This document shows positions 36,126 to 44,806 of a DNA stretch of 64,000 nucleotides, in pieces. Position 1 is the stretch's first letter. Every line of letters starts with the position of its first letter. Both the position numbers and the translations under genes were made by a program. Where the stretch lies: NCBI RefSeq assembly GCF_011764505.1, contig NZ_AP022839.1:1161001-1225000 (forward strand). The letters run 5' to 3'. Source of the DNA: Legionella antarctica. GTDB lineage: Bacteria; Pseudomonadota; Gammaproteobacteria; Legionellales; Legionellaceae. Below the pieces are notes generated by a model. It saw nothing but the letters and a program-made list of their open reading frames with translations. It was not told the origin of the DNA and ran no database searches.

Positions 36126-36222
36126 CCGTTCGGGCTGAGGAGGCGTTTACGCTGTCTCGAAGCCTCAACGCCAAGACCAGAAGGCTTCGAGACAGCGCTA
36201 AAGCGCTTCCTCAGCCCGAATG
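36126..36222. repeat. imperfect palindrome after gltX (family copy 2)
   Basis: Arms CCGTTCGGGCTGAGGA/TCCTCAGCCCGAATGG outside and TGTCTCGAAGCCT/AGGCTTCGAGACA inside. The GACAGCGCTAAAGCGCTTCC portion is shared with 27429-27609, so the two are copies of one intergenic repeat family. Confidence 0.8.
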
Positions 36223-36355
36223 GATCGAGGATAGACATGGCCGAAACTTCTTAACCAGACGGTTATGCGCTTTGCCCAACGAAGACTATTTAGTTGAACG
36301 AAATTACAATGTTGGGCCAGGCCCCAACGCTTTTATAAAGCTACATTTTATGATT

Positions 36356-36400
36356 AAAAAACCCCTGAATTAAGTAGTGGTAATAGTTGCTTGATTCAGG
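36356..36400 (-). terminator. minus-strand terminator without an annotated gene
   Basis: CCTGAATCAAG/TTAATTCAGG stem (11 bp with one G-U) followed on the minus strand by GGTTTTTT. No minus-strand gene ends here; it may close an unannotated small or antisense RNA. Confidence 0.45.
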
Positions 36401-37232
36401 ATAACATAAAAGTCTATTTATAATTATCCTGAAGGATTTTGGATGCAATATGACGTTTAACAAAAAATTATTTTTCCTGAGTTTAGTCGCTTTATCCTGT
36501 TCTCGAGTTTCTTATGTACATTCTGATTCTGCTGATAGTGTATTAACTCAAAATTTGCAGAAAGTGGTCAATGAGTACTACAAAACCTACAGTAAACAAG
36601 AGGGATTTACCGCTATTTCAGCCTCTGTCTTGATTCCTCACCACAAGAAAATTGACCCAAATAATATTAAAACAGTAGTTGCAGGAACTATAGGGGTTTC
36701 GCCATTAACCCAATTAATCACACCGGATAATTTGTTTGATATTGGCAGTATTACCAAATCATTTACTTCCCTGATGCTTTTACAACTTCAGGCCGAAGGT
36801 AAACTGTCCTTGAATGATCCTTTGGGTAAATGGCTACCCCAATACCCGCAATGGAAAGAGGTTACTTTAAGGCAGTTATTGAATATGACTAGTGGTATTC
36901 CCAATTACTCTGCTGATGAAAAATTTGAAAAGGAATTAGTGGCGGATTTGAGTCGTCAATGGACCAATGACGAGTTATTGACTTACGCCCATCCTGATCA
37001 GCCCCTTAAGATTAATAAAAACAAGCGGTATGAATATTGCAACTCCAATTACATACTTGCTGCGATGGTAATTGAAAAAGTAACGAATGATACTTACGAA
37101 AGCCAATTAAAGCAGCGCATCCTAAATCAACAAAACCATTTGAAGGATACCTATTTAATATAGGCGCGGTTTTCTGGACACAAAAAAAGGTTTTTTAAGA
37201 GCTATTCTTCTTAATACAAAGAGGAGAATAAA

Positions 37233-37517
37233 ATGTCTAAAAAGCGAGCTTATTATACGGCGGCCAAGAAGGCAAAAATAACGCTAGCTGCGATTGAGGG
37301 GAAACTCACACAAGCGCAAATTACCAGTGAATACGGTGTTCACGCAACGCAGGTAAAAACTTGGAAGCAATCGGCCATCAAAGCCATTAACGATTTATTC
37401 TCTGGGGCTAATGAAAAAGAAGCCAAGTCCCAAGAGCAGCTTGTTGAGGCATTATATCAAGAAATTGGTCGACTTCAAGCGCAGCTATCTTGGCTAAAAA
37501 AAAAGCATGAACTTTAG
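37233..37517 (+). CDS. IS3-family OrfA (copy B)
   Basis: 94 residues, identical to OrfA of copies A and C. SD AGAGGAG is 7 bases upstream of the ATG. It ends just after a run of nine A. Confidence 0.9.
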   Translation: MSKKRAYYTAAKKAKITLAAIEGKLTQAQITSEYGVHATQVKTWKQSAIKAINDLFSGANEKEAKSQEQLVEALYQEIGRLQAQLSWLKKKHEL

Positions 37518-38352
37518 TCTGGATGAAAAGCGCGTCATGATTGATCCTCTTGCCGAGCTCACCATTCGTGAACAATGCTTGCTATTAGACTTGCCTGTTT
37601 CAAGTTATTATTATAGTGCCAAGCCCATTTCTGTCGAAGATGAAGCGCTTATGGCGCTACTTGATGAGCACTATCTGCAGTATCCATGTGAAGGTAAAAT
37701 TAAGCGGGCAAGATGGCTGTCAAAAGAAGTAGGCTATCCTGTTGGTAAACGTCGAGTAAAAAAGTTGATGGAAATGATGGGGTTATCGACTGTTTACCCA
37801 AAGCCAAATACAAGCGTTCCCAATAAGGAGCATGAGGTGTTCCCTTATTTATTAAAAGAGGTGGATATCACCAAACCAAATCAGGTTTGGGCCGCAGATA
37901 TCACCTACATCCGCATGAAAGGAAAGCATGTGTATTTAGTAGCTATTATGGACTGGTATAGTCGTTATGTGATTGGATGGGCTATTTCACCTACTATGGA
38001 GGCTGAATTTTGTATTGAGGCGCTTAGAAACGCTTTGCTGCATTCGCGTTGTGAGATCTTTAACACGGATCAGGGTTCTCAATTTACCTCAAAAGATTGG
38101 ATAAATACGCTAAAATCTCACCACATTTCTATCAGCATGGATGGGCGAGGACGTTATTTAGATAATATATTTATCGAGCGATTGTGGCGTAGTGTTAAGC
38201 AAGAAAAAATCTACCGGTATGATTTTGATACAATTGAAGAGGTTGAGCTGGCCTTAACGGAGTATTTTGAGTATTATAATAACCGAAGGCTTCACCAGTC
38301 CTTTAATTATTTAACGCCCGCAGAGGTGTATTATGGCCGGAAAAGACCATAA
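37507..38352 (+). CDS. IS3-family transposase OrfB (copy B)
   Basis: 281 residues, identical to the other copies; DDE residues present. Its ATG lies inside the end of OrfA in the +1 frame, with a TAA in the same frame just before the A run. Confidence 0.92.
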   Translation: MNFSLDEKRVMIDPLAELTIREQCLLLDLPVSSYYYSAKPISVEDEALMALLDEHYLQYPCEGKIKRARWLSKEVGYPVGKRRVKKLMEMMGLSTVYPKPNTSVPNKEHEVFPYLLKEVDITKPNQVWAADITYIRMKGKHVYLVAIMDWYSRYVIGWAISPTMEAEFCIEALRNALLHSRCEIFNTDQGSQFTSKDWINTLKSHHISISMDGRGRYLDNIFIERLWRSVKQEKIYRYDFDTIEEVELALTEYFEYYNNRRLHQSFNYLTPAEVYYGRKRP

Positions 38353-39325
38353 ACCCTAAATGAGAGCGTCATGACTTACCCACAAGGCCCACAGGCCTAT
38401 ACGAGAAAGTGAAGCTCTCCTGACCTGTGGACTTGTGGATAAGTCATTCTGATAGAGTTGTGGTAAAATGACCTAAGACAATTCGTAGTAGCAATCACTA
38501 TTCATACGGTATTGAGTAGGTTTAAATAGGTTAATTTGAGTGAATTTTTAACTATAAATGATGGATGAATAGCTCTTATTTTTCCTTAATTTTGTTCCAG
38601 ACATGCGGACCCATATCAATTATCCTGCAGGGCCTGATGGTGCTCAAGTGCAAAAAGCCATATCAGATAAAAAAATACATGGGTATTTTTATGATAAAAA
38701 AAATAAAAAATCTGTAGATACAATAACTAATAATTTAACCTGGGCAGGTGCGGCAGGTGCGCTTGTTGCCAATACGGATAATGTTGCCCGATGGGTACAA
38801 TTGCTTTATCACGGAAGCTTAATTATACCGGAGTACAGAGAAAGGGCACTGGCTGAATTAGAGTCGTTGGTTTCTACAAAAACAGGAAAACCGATACCGG
38901 CAGTAACCGAAAAAGAACCCATGGGATTCGGATTAGGGGTTGCAGCCATTTATAATAAGCAATTAAAACAGGCTTTTTGGTTTTATGAGGGAAGTACACT
39001 GGGATTTCGCGTAACGTATGTTTGGAGTCCTTGTAACGATATTACAACTGTAGTTGCTTTAAACAGTAAAGCTGGAGAGGGTGATCCAAAATCACCAATG
39101 GGAGACCATATACATGAAGCCAATCAAAAGTTGTATCAGGCAATTATGCAACACAATCCTGAATTACGTTGCAAAAAATAATCGCGAATTTTAATTTATA
39201 ATAAATTGTAACTTAAAATTTATCATGGCGATGAATAAACAAATTACAAATTGAAATAAATTTGATGATTTTATTTGCTTTATTGTTATAATTCCCATTA
39301 TTTGCCTGTATGAGTGACATAAAAA

Positions 39326-40312
39326 ATGATTTCAATTAATAAAGACAAATCAAAGTTCTTTATTGCTATTTGCAAACAAGGAGCTCATTCTTTTTTAATG
39401 CTGGGTGTTTATGATCAAAATCAAGTAACTCATTTGCTTTGCCGGGTTGGTAAGTTCTTTGATGTTCCCCGGGAATCCAAAAGTAATAAGTGTTTTACTT
39501 CAAGCAGATTGTTATTTAATGCATTTTTTTCGAGTTCAACAGCTAAAATTATAGATGAGCAACTTTTCAGAAAAACTAAAGGAGAAGTCCCTATCAGTTA
39601 TCAAGCCCATGATCTGAGTTACCAGCACTACCTGGAATTTATTCAGCTGTTAGAAGGCTTGCAAACTGATGACAACGCCTATAACTGTTACAAACCGGTT
39701 ACAGTACAGCAAAGTGAAATCACTTTAATGCTTACAAGTGATCTAATATTTACTCCACGAACAGACCTAGAGGATATCATAGCGGACACTAGTGAAATAA
39801 GGCTAAATAACACCTGTCGCCATAGCGCCATAAAGCTGGTTGAGGAAGCCCGTCATGCCTCTGTATCTTCATTAGTTTCGAGCAATTTTGTTAGCGATTT
39901 ACCTTACCAAACGCGCCTGGATTTTGGTAAGCCTACTTCTGAACTACCTTTCTATGTTTTACCTCCACCACCGATTGCTTACCCGGATTTGAGTGTGGAG
40001 CAAAGGAGTGTCGTGACTAAATTGTATACGCGGATGGAGCATTTGTTGTTGGTTGATCCTCATTCAGAACTTACCAAAAATAAATTTGGGAGTCTTAAGG
40101 AGTTATATACAGAGATTACTGGTCCACAAAAAGATCTCACTTTAGCACAGTTACTTTTTAGTATTCAGAGTTGGAAAGAAGAGAATAAATCAACATTAAA
40201 TGTGCTCCGAAAAAAATATTTTTGGGATTATTTTTTTACGCGAGTCTCTGCAACAACTCAGTTAGTTACTGAAATTGAACAGGATCTTGAGCAAGCACAA
40301 TTACGTAATTAA
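39326..40312 (+). CDS. unknown protein, candidate Dot/Icm effector
   Basis: 328 residues; no family recognised. The N-terminus 'KDKSKFFIAICKQGAHSFLMLGVYDQNQVTHLLCRVGKFFD' looks like a beta-rich fold and resembles the lipid- or ubiquitin-hydrolase-like N-termini of some Legionella effectors only in a general way. A Pro-rich patch (VLPPPPIAYPD, about 213-223) divides it from a helical C-terminus. No signal peptide. A -10-like TATAAT lies about 39 bases before the start. The position in an effector-rich stretch is the only functional hint. Confidence 0.6.
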   Translation: MISINKDKSKFFIAICKQGAHSFLMLGVYDQNQVTHLLCRVGKFFDVPRESKSNKCFTSSRLLFNAFFSSSTAKIIDEQLFRKTKGEVPISYQAHDLSYQHYLEFIQLLEGLQTDDNAYNCYKPVTVQQSEITLMLTSDLIFTPRTDLEDIIADTSEIRLNNTCRHSAIKLVEEARHASVSSLVSSNFVSDLPYQTRLDFGKPTSELPFYVLPPPPIAYPDLSVEQRSVVTKLYTRMEHLLLVDPHSELTKNKFGSLKELYTEITGPQKDLTLAQLLFSIQSWKEENKSTLNVLRKKYFWDYFFTRVSATTQLVTEIEQDLEQAQLRN

Positions 40313-40527
40313 TATTGTGCCATAAGAAAAAATATAAGGTACATTTGACCCGAATTTAAGCTCAGCAGGTACATGTAGGATAGTCCATTGCATTGAACAA
40401 CATTGTCACCTCAACTAATAAAGTTTAATGAGTGCCCCGAATTAGGATTGCCTTAAAAAAAGATTTAGTGCATGGTATAGGAATTTAAAAAGGATCAATT
40501 GGATAACTGAATTAACCTGGAGTCAGT

Positions 40528-41130
40528 ATGAAATTTTATTATTGTAAAGCAGCATGTTCCCTGGCAGTACGTATTGTCCTCAATGAATTGAATCTTGATT
40601 TTCAGGACGTGGAGGTAAATCTAAAGACCAAAAAAACAGCAGGTGGTGATAATTTTCTGGCTATTAATGCCAAGGGAGCTGTTCCCGCTATTCTACTTGA
40701 TAATGGGGACGTGCTTACAGAAAATCAAGTTGTTCTCCAGTACCTGGCAGATACAACACCTGATCAAAAACTTTTAGCTCCCCTGGGAGATTTAAAGCGT
40801 TATCATACTCTGGAGTGGTTGAACTATATCTCCACAGAGCTGCATAAATCGATTGGTATGTTTTTTAATCCATCCCTCGCTGAAGAAGTAAAAACCCAAG
40901 TGTTAATTCCCGTGATTATGACCCGATTTGCCTATATTAATGACCATTTGACCAGAGACTCATATCTTATGGGCGATGATTTTACTTTACCTGACGCCTA
41001 TTTATTTGTGATGTTACGATGGGCTCATTATTTTAAAATCGATTTGTCCGCATATGAAAATTTAGGGCAGTTTATGGCTCGGGTCCAGACTCGGCCAGCG
41101 GTGATTAAATCATTACAGCAAGAACAATGA
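40528..41130 (+). CDS. gstA: glutathione S-transferase
   Basis: 200 residues, the normal size. N-terminal thioredoxin-like domain 'MKFYYCKAACSLAVRIVLNEL' with a Cys pair as in beta-class bacterial GSTs, 'NAKGAVPAILLDNGDVLTENQVVLQYLAD' including the cis-Pro and Glu-Asn glutathione contacts, and a helical C-terminus with 'TLPDAYLFVMLRWA'. Cytosolic detoxification. SD GGAG 7 bases before the ATG. The next gene starts 21 bases later and may be cotranscribed. Confidence 0.92.
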   Translation: MKFYYCKAACSLAVRIVLNELNLDFQDVEVNLKTKKTAGGDNFLAINAKGAVPAILLDNGDVLTENQVVLQYLADTTPDQKLLAPLGDLKRYHTLEWLNYISTELHKSIGMFFNPSLAEEVKTQVLIPVIMTRFAYINDHLTRDSYLMGDDFTLPDAYLFVMLRWAHYFKIDLSAYENLGQFMARVQTRPAVIKSLQQEQ

Positions 41131-41151
41131 TAACTCGGTATTGTAAACCAA

Positions 41152-42888
41152 ATGACTGATTTTTTTAAGGGCGGACTGGATTTAAAATTTGTTGCTAACT
41201 CAGAGTTTGAATCGCTGGATCTTGTTGCTCCAGCGAATCATGCTCCAATTATTGCACGTAATGCGCTTCGTCTGTTAATGATGGGGTGGCCTGCTGAATC
41301 CTGGACACAACTATTATCCTGGCCTGTTTTTAAAGCGGTTTTTGTTTGTCGTTCTCCAGAACTGTTAAAAGAACTACGATTCGCTTTTCAACAAGGCTTT
41401 GAGTTATTATTTACTCAATTGGAAGGAAAAAAATTAACTACTGAACAAAACGAGCAGGTACAGCTTTACTTAAGTAATTGTCTTGGTTTATTACCCTATT
41501 CTGATTTAACTCCTTATGAGTCAATTAAGATCCCGCAAAATATAAATGATGAATGGGTGTTGGTTGAATACCACATCACGCCAATTGAATTGACACCTAC
41601 AACAGGTTTTAAAAGTTTTTTTATACAAGATACAGACCGTGTTTTTGCTTATGGGCTACAACCCATCAAAAATCATAAAGCCCCGTCGCAGTTAATTTTC
41701 ATGGGAACCACATATCCTGCAGGGCAAGGTTTCTTACCGCAAATTAAGACCGATTTGAAAGGGTTTGAGACAGTAGGGAAATCATTATATAAAAGTGGAA
41801 TAGGAAGAATTAAGCAATGGCTATCAAGGCAAGATGATAACGTTCATGTTTGTGGTGTGAGCCTTGGGGGATCTTTAAGCCTGCTTCTTGCAATTCACCA
41901 AGGGAAACATCTTAAACGTGTAGATGCTTTAAATCCAGCTGGACTTCACGACTCCTGGCGCAAAAGCAAATATGATAAATGGGATCAATTAGAAACAAAG
42001 CCCGAGGTTGTTGTTCAGGTGCAAGCTGATGATCCCGTGTCTCTTTTGGGCGTATGGAAAAAAGACTGGAAAATTGTCCGTGTAACTCCCCCCGAGGGTA
42101 AAAAAGGCCCCAATAGTTTTTGTGATCACTTTTTAAATTATGCTGGATTTGCGCAAACGGAGTTTAGTTATGTCGATGCTGAAAAAGAGAATACCCAACG
42201 AAGAATACGTAATTTTTGGTTGTATTCTGTAGGCAGAAGCATCATCTATTATTCGACAATAATTCCTTATAATTATTTAATAAGGCCCGTTTTCTACTTC
42301 ATCTTGCGGCATTGGATAGCATTTACTTTAGGCCTTGTATCGCTGACAGGAATTGGTTTGATGATCGGATTGACTGGCTTGGGAGTTCTCCCGCTCCTTG
42401 TGCTAGTGGGTGCTGTTTCTGCATTGGCTGTAGTTGTCTGTGTTTCTGTTTTAAATCATTTTTTCTCGAGTTCATCTGCGGAAAATGGAGATTACCAATT
42501 TGCCAAACTTCATGATCCTGCTCTGTCGAGAAATCCTTCTATGGACATTTATAATCCTGATAATCAAATTGAAGTTAAGCTCACTTATAAGGAACTAAAT
42601 ACTTATTATAACGTGACGCGTTGTCTGGTGAAGCAAAAAAATTTTTTACCGGAAGAGAAGCCGCAAGCAGAGTCTGTTGATGAAATTTCTAAGAGAGAAC
42701 TGTTACTTGCCAGTCAACAGCCTGAAAATAATGATAAAGTTATTTGTATGACTACTGTGAAAGCTAAAGCAGTACATATAAGACAAGTTTTAACTTTAGT
42801 AAATCAAATCGGTATGGATAATGAAAGCGAATTAAAAGAGGCGTTGGAGCAAGATTACAAGCTATATAACGTAGGCAAGCACCCCTAG
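41152..42888 (+). CDS. alpha/beta-hydrolase-like protein with membrane hairpin, candidate effector
   Basis: 578 residues. A lipase-like nucleophile elbow 'VCGVSLGGSLSLLLA' lies near residue 238, preceded by the strand 'LIFMGTTYPAG' and followed by 'DALNPAGLHDSW' and 'CDHFLNYAGF', which could supply Asp and His. Two adjacent long hydrophobic segments ('FTLGLVSLTGIGLMIGL', 'LPLLVLVGAVSALAVVVCV', about 387-430) form a membrane hairpin. The last 140 residues are polar. The combination of hydrolase plus hairpin without a signal peptide fits a host-membrane-targeted effector; that is inference. Confidence 0.6.
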   Translation: MTDFFKGGLDLKFVANSEFESLDLVAPANHAPIIARNALRLLMMGWPAESWTQLLSWPVFKAVFVCRSPELLKELRFAFQQGFELLFTQLEGKKLTTEQNEQVQLYLSNCLGLLPYSDLTPYESIKIPQNINDEWVLVEYHITPIELTPTTGFKSFFIQDTDRVFAYGLQPIKNHKAPSQLIFMGTTYPAGQGFLPQIKTDLKGFETVGKSLYKSGIGRIKQWLSRQDDNVHVCGVSLGGSLSLLLAIHQGKHLKRVDALNPAGLHDSWRKSKYDKWDQLETKPEVVVQVQADDPVSLLGVWKKDWKIVRVTPPEGKKGPNSFCDHFLNYAGFAQTEFSYVDAEKENTQRRIRNFWLYSVGRSIIYYSTIIPYNYLIRPVFYFILRHWIAFTLGLVSLTGIGLMIGLTGLGVLPLLVLVGAVSALAVVVCVSVLNHFFSSSSAENGDYQFAKLHDPALSRNPSMDIYNPDNQIEVKLTYKELNTYYNVTRCLVKQKNFLPEEKPQAESVDEISKRELLLASQQPENNDKVICMTTVKAKAVHIRQVLTLVNQIGMDNESELKEALEQDYKLYNVGKHP

Positions 42889-42968
42889 AGATGAGACGTG
42901 TTATCACCTACTTTTAACATCGCATTTTGTTTAAGACTTATATAAAATAAGCGCTTATTAAATGATTT

Positions 42969-43514
42969 TTGAGTTATCCAGTGCATCATTACCAGGATCT
43001 AATTACCATTTTTAATAATTGTTTTGCATCTACCTATAATACTCGACTTGTTAAAGGTGATAATGAGCCAGTCTATCTTCCTGCTGAGGGAGAATGCAGC
43101 TATAACGCACTATTTTTTGCGCATGGCTTTTTTAGCAGTGCTTTGCATGAGTGCTCCCATTGGTTCATAGCGGGTGAGGAGCGAAGAAAACGGGTTGATT
43201 TTGGATATTGGTACATGCCAGATGGGCGTACCGCAGAACAACAGGCATTGTTCCAACAAGTCGAAGTAAAACCCCAGGCTATAGAGTGGATACTGTCTAT
43301 GGCGGCTGGGCATAAGTTTCGTGTGAGTATAGATAATCTAAATGGCGCGGAATCAGATACTTTAGCGTTTAAGAATGCGGTTTATTCTCAGGTTTTGCAA
43401 TACTGCCGAGATGGATTACCACAACGTGCCCATCAGTTTCGAGCAGCTTTGTGTGCTTTTTACAAGCAACCAACTGCTTTGACAATTGAAGAGTTTAAGC
43501 TCGAGACACTCTAG
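42969..43514 (+). CDS. epmC: elongation factor P hydroxylase EpmC (YfcM)
   Basis: 181 residues. Hydroxylates the modified lysine of EF-P. The family metal-binding region 'ALHECSHWFIAGEERRKRVDFGYWY' with HExxH-like 'HECSH' is present, as is 'PDGRTAEQQALFQQVEVKPQA'. No ATG is in frame near the N-terminus: TTG 42969 or GTG 42981 must serve as start; TTG is taken because it keeps the family's N-terminal segment. Convergent with the NTPDase gene, 10 bases apart. Confidence 0.9.
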   Translation: MSYPVHHYQDLITIFNNCFASTYNTRLVKGDNEPVYLPAEGECSYNALFFAHGFFSSALHECSHWFIAGEERRKRVDFGYWYMPDGRTAEQQALFQQVEVKPQAIEWILSMAAGHKFRVSIDNLNGAESDTLAFKNAVYSQVLQYCRDGLPQRAHQFRAALCAFYKQPTALTIEEFKLETL

Positions 43515-43524
43515 TTCACCATGT

Positions 43525-44661
43525 CTAATGATGTAAAACCACGCCTTTTGTCCAATCCAGGTTTAAAGCAGATGAAACATAATTTACGGTTTGCTCTGGA
43601 TAAATTCCGTAACCATCAACCATTAATGCATAATAATAGGCGGACAAAAGACAATACTCATAAACATAATCATCGTTGGGAAATTCAGAGTTAAGCTTAT
43701 CCCATTGTTGATGACAAATTTGGCTGTCTGCTTGTTGCATTAAATTTTGATTGGTCAGCTCACCATTTTCGAAATGAAATAATTTGTTATCAGCCAGATT
43801 GGTTAGGCCCCCTATAGCAAACCAAGTGTCTACGGGGTTAGCTGTAAGCACAGGTTGTATGGTTTTATTAACTCCATGCACGCCATTCATAAGCGATGAT
43901 ACTTCCTGCTTGCATGAAGGAGCATTCCCTCGTCCAGACTCCCCATCTGGAAGTGGGTAGTCGTTGGCAAAGCATGAGACAGAGTTAAGAAATTGATGGG
44001 ACATTTCTGTCTGTCCCAATCCCAGAAAACTGTGGACATACAGGTTGACGTGGTGTCCATAAAGATCCAGTTCTACTTGAGAGTTGCTGTTAATCTCTTC
44101 ATTTTTCTGGATGGGAAAAACAATTTGTACTGACGCTCCACCCATGTCCATAACCCCTACGGATTTATTTTGGATTGATTTCAGAGTATCCAAATGATAA
44201 TTGACGGAAAGCCAATCATATAAGGCTTCTTCGTTACCTGTGATGGTTTTAGCGTCTATAAGGCGCCATTGGTGTTGTTGAGAAAACCAACGTTGAAGTT
44301 CCTGATAATATAGTTTTTGTTTAGAGGCGGGCAACAGTCGCATGCCTGCTGTAGCATAAAAATAAACAGGAATATCCTGATTGGGAGCGCCTGATAGTAA
44401 CGTTACAAGATAGGCTTCTATCGACTCATAATTGGGTTCAATAGTGGCAAAACCTGGTTTGATTTTTTTTGTCCATACTTCATTAATATGAACAGGAGTA
44501 TTGGTTTCATCCATGTCATAAGCATACACATGTATTCTTGAACCAGTACTTCCTGCATCAATTACGGCAATACACTGATGTTCATTACAAGAGACAGTTC
44601 CAGCGTAAGCAATTGGATTCGCTATGAGAAGACATGAAAGAACAATCAAGAGACGAAACAT
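43525..44661 (-). CDS. ecto-nucleoside triphosphate diphosphohydrolase (CD39 family)
   Basis: 378 residues with a cleavable signal peptide (RLLIVLSCLLIANPIAYA). Apyrase conserved regions are visible in order: ACR1 'DAGSTGSRIHVYAY', ACR2 'ATAGMRLL', ACR3 'GNEEALYDWLSVNY', ACR4 'GVMDMGGASVQIVF', ACR5 'WFAIGGLTN'. Cysteines are consistent with a secreted enzyme. It hydrolyses extracellular NTPs and NDPs. The L. pneumophila homologue (known as Lpg1905) is needed for full intracellular growth; this is very probably that gene. Bacterial CD39 homologues are rare. Confidence 0.93.
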   Translation of the reverse strand: MFRLLIVLSCLLIANPIAYAGTVSCNEHQCIAVIDAGSTGSRIHVYAYDMDETNTPVHINEVWTKKIKPGFATIEPNYESIEAYLVTLLSGAPNQDIPVYFYATAGMRLLPASKQKLYYQELQRWFSQQHQWRLIDAKTITGNEEALYDWLSVNYHLDTLKSIQNKSVGVMDMGGASVQIVFPIQKNEEINSNSQVELDLYGHHVNLYVHSFLGLGQTEMSHQFLNSVSCFANDYPLPDGESGRGNAPSCKQEVSSLMNGVHGVNKTIQPVLTANPVDTWFAIGGLTNLADNKLFHFENGELTNQNLMQQADSQICHQQWDKLNSEFPNDDYVYEYCLLSAYYYALMVDGYGIYPEQTVNYVSSALNLDWTKGVVLHH

Positions 44662-44806
44662 GGGAAAGACTCAAATTCAGGGTTGATGCATAGTACATTA
44701 TGTATATTTTACTGTCAATTGTTTGCCTCGATAAAAAACAAAAAAGTCGTTAAAATAAACTAAATGAGCTATAATAAATCATCACGATCAATATTTAGAT
44801 TTATTT

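Larger units (their letters stand above)
36025..36449. other. intergenic region after gltX
   Basis: 425 bases. It contains the palindromic repeat at 36126-36222, a GTTGGG/CCCAAC stem followed by GCTTTT (36311-36335) that could end gltX transcripts, and a minus-strand hairpin listed separately. No ORF of note. Confidence 0.6.
37156..38618 (+). mobile_element. IS3-family element, copy B (1463 bp)
   Basis: Ends TAATATAGGCGCGG... and ...GGACCCATATCA, with 3-bp target duplication ATT at 37153-37155 and 38619-38621. The target gene is restored on removal. Encodes the same proteins as copies A and C, in opposite orientation to them. Confidence 0.92.
36450..39181 (+). pseudogene. beta-lactamase-fold serine hydrolase, split by IS3 copy B
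   Basis: Pieces 36450-37155 and 38622-39181 join in frame when the IS and one ATT duplication are removed (...DTYYPAGPDG...), giving about 421 residues. A signal-peptide-like N-terminus is followed by the catalytic 'IGSITKSF' (Ser100-x-x-Lys103) and 'YCN' (Tyr196). The third motif is 'YEGSTLGF' where the family often has HGG/HTG. This is the class C beta-lactamase / D-Ala-D-Ala carboxypeptidase family. The truncated N-terminal product lacks the third motif and is probably inactive. Confidence 0.88.

Noticed and set aside
37233..38352. Programmed -1 frameshift OrfAB fusion in the IS3 element
   Set aside because: The frames differ by +1, so a -1 shift does not reach OrfB; kept as a separate observation.
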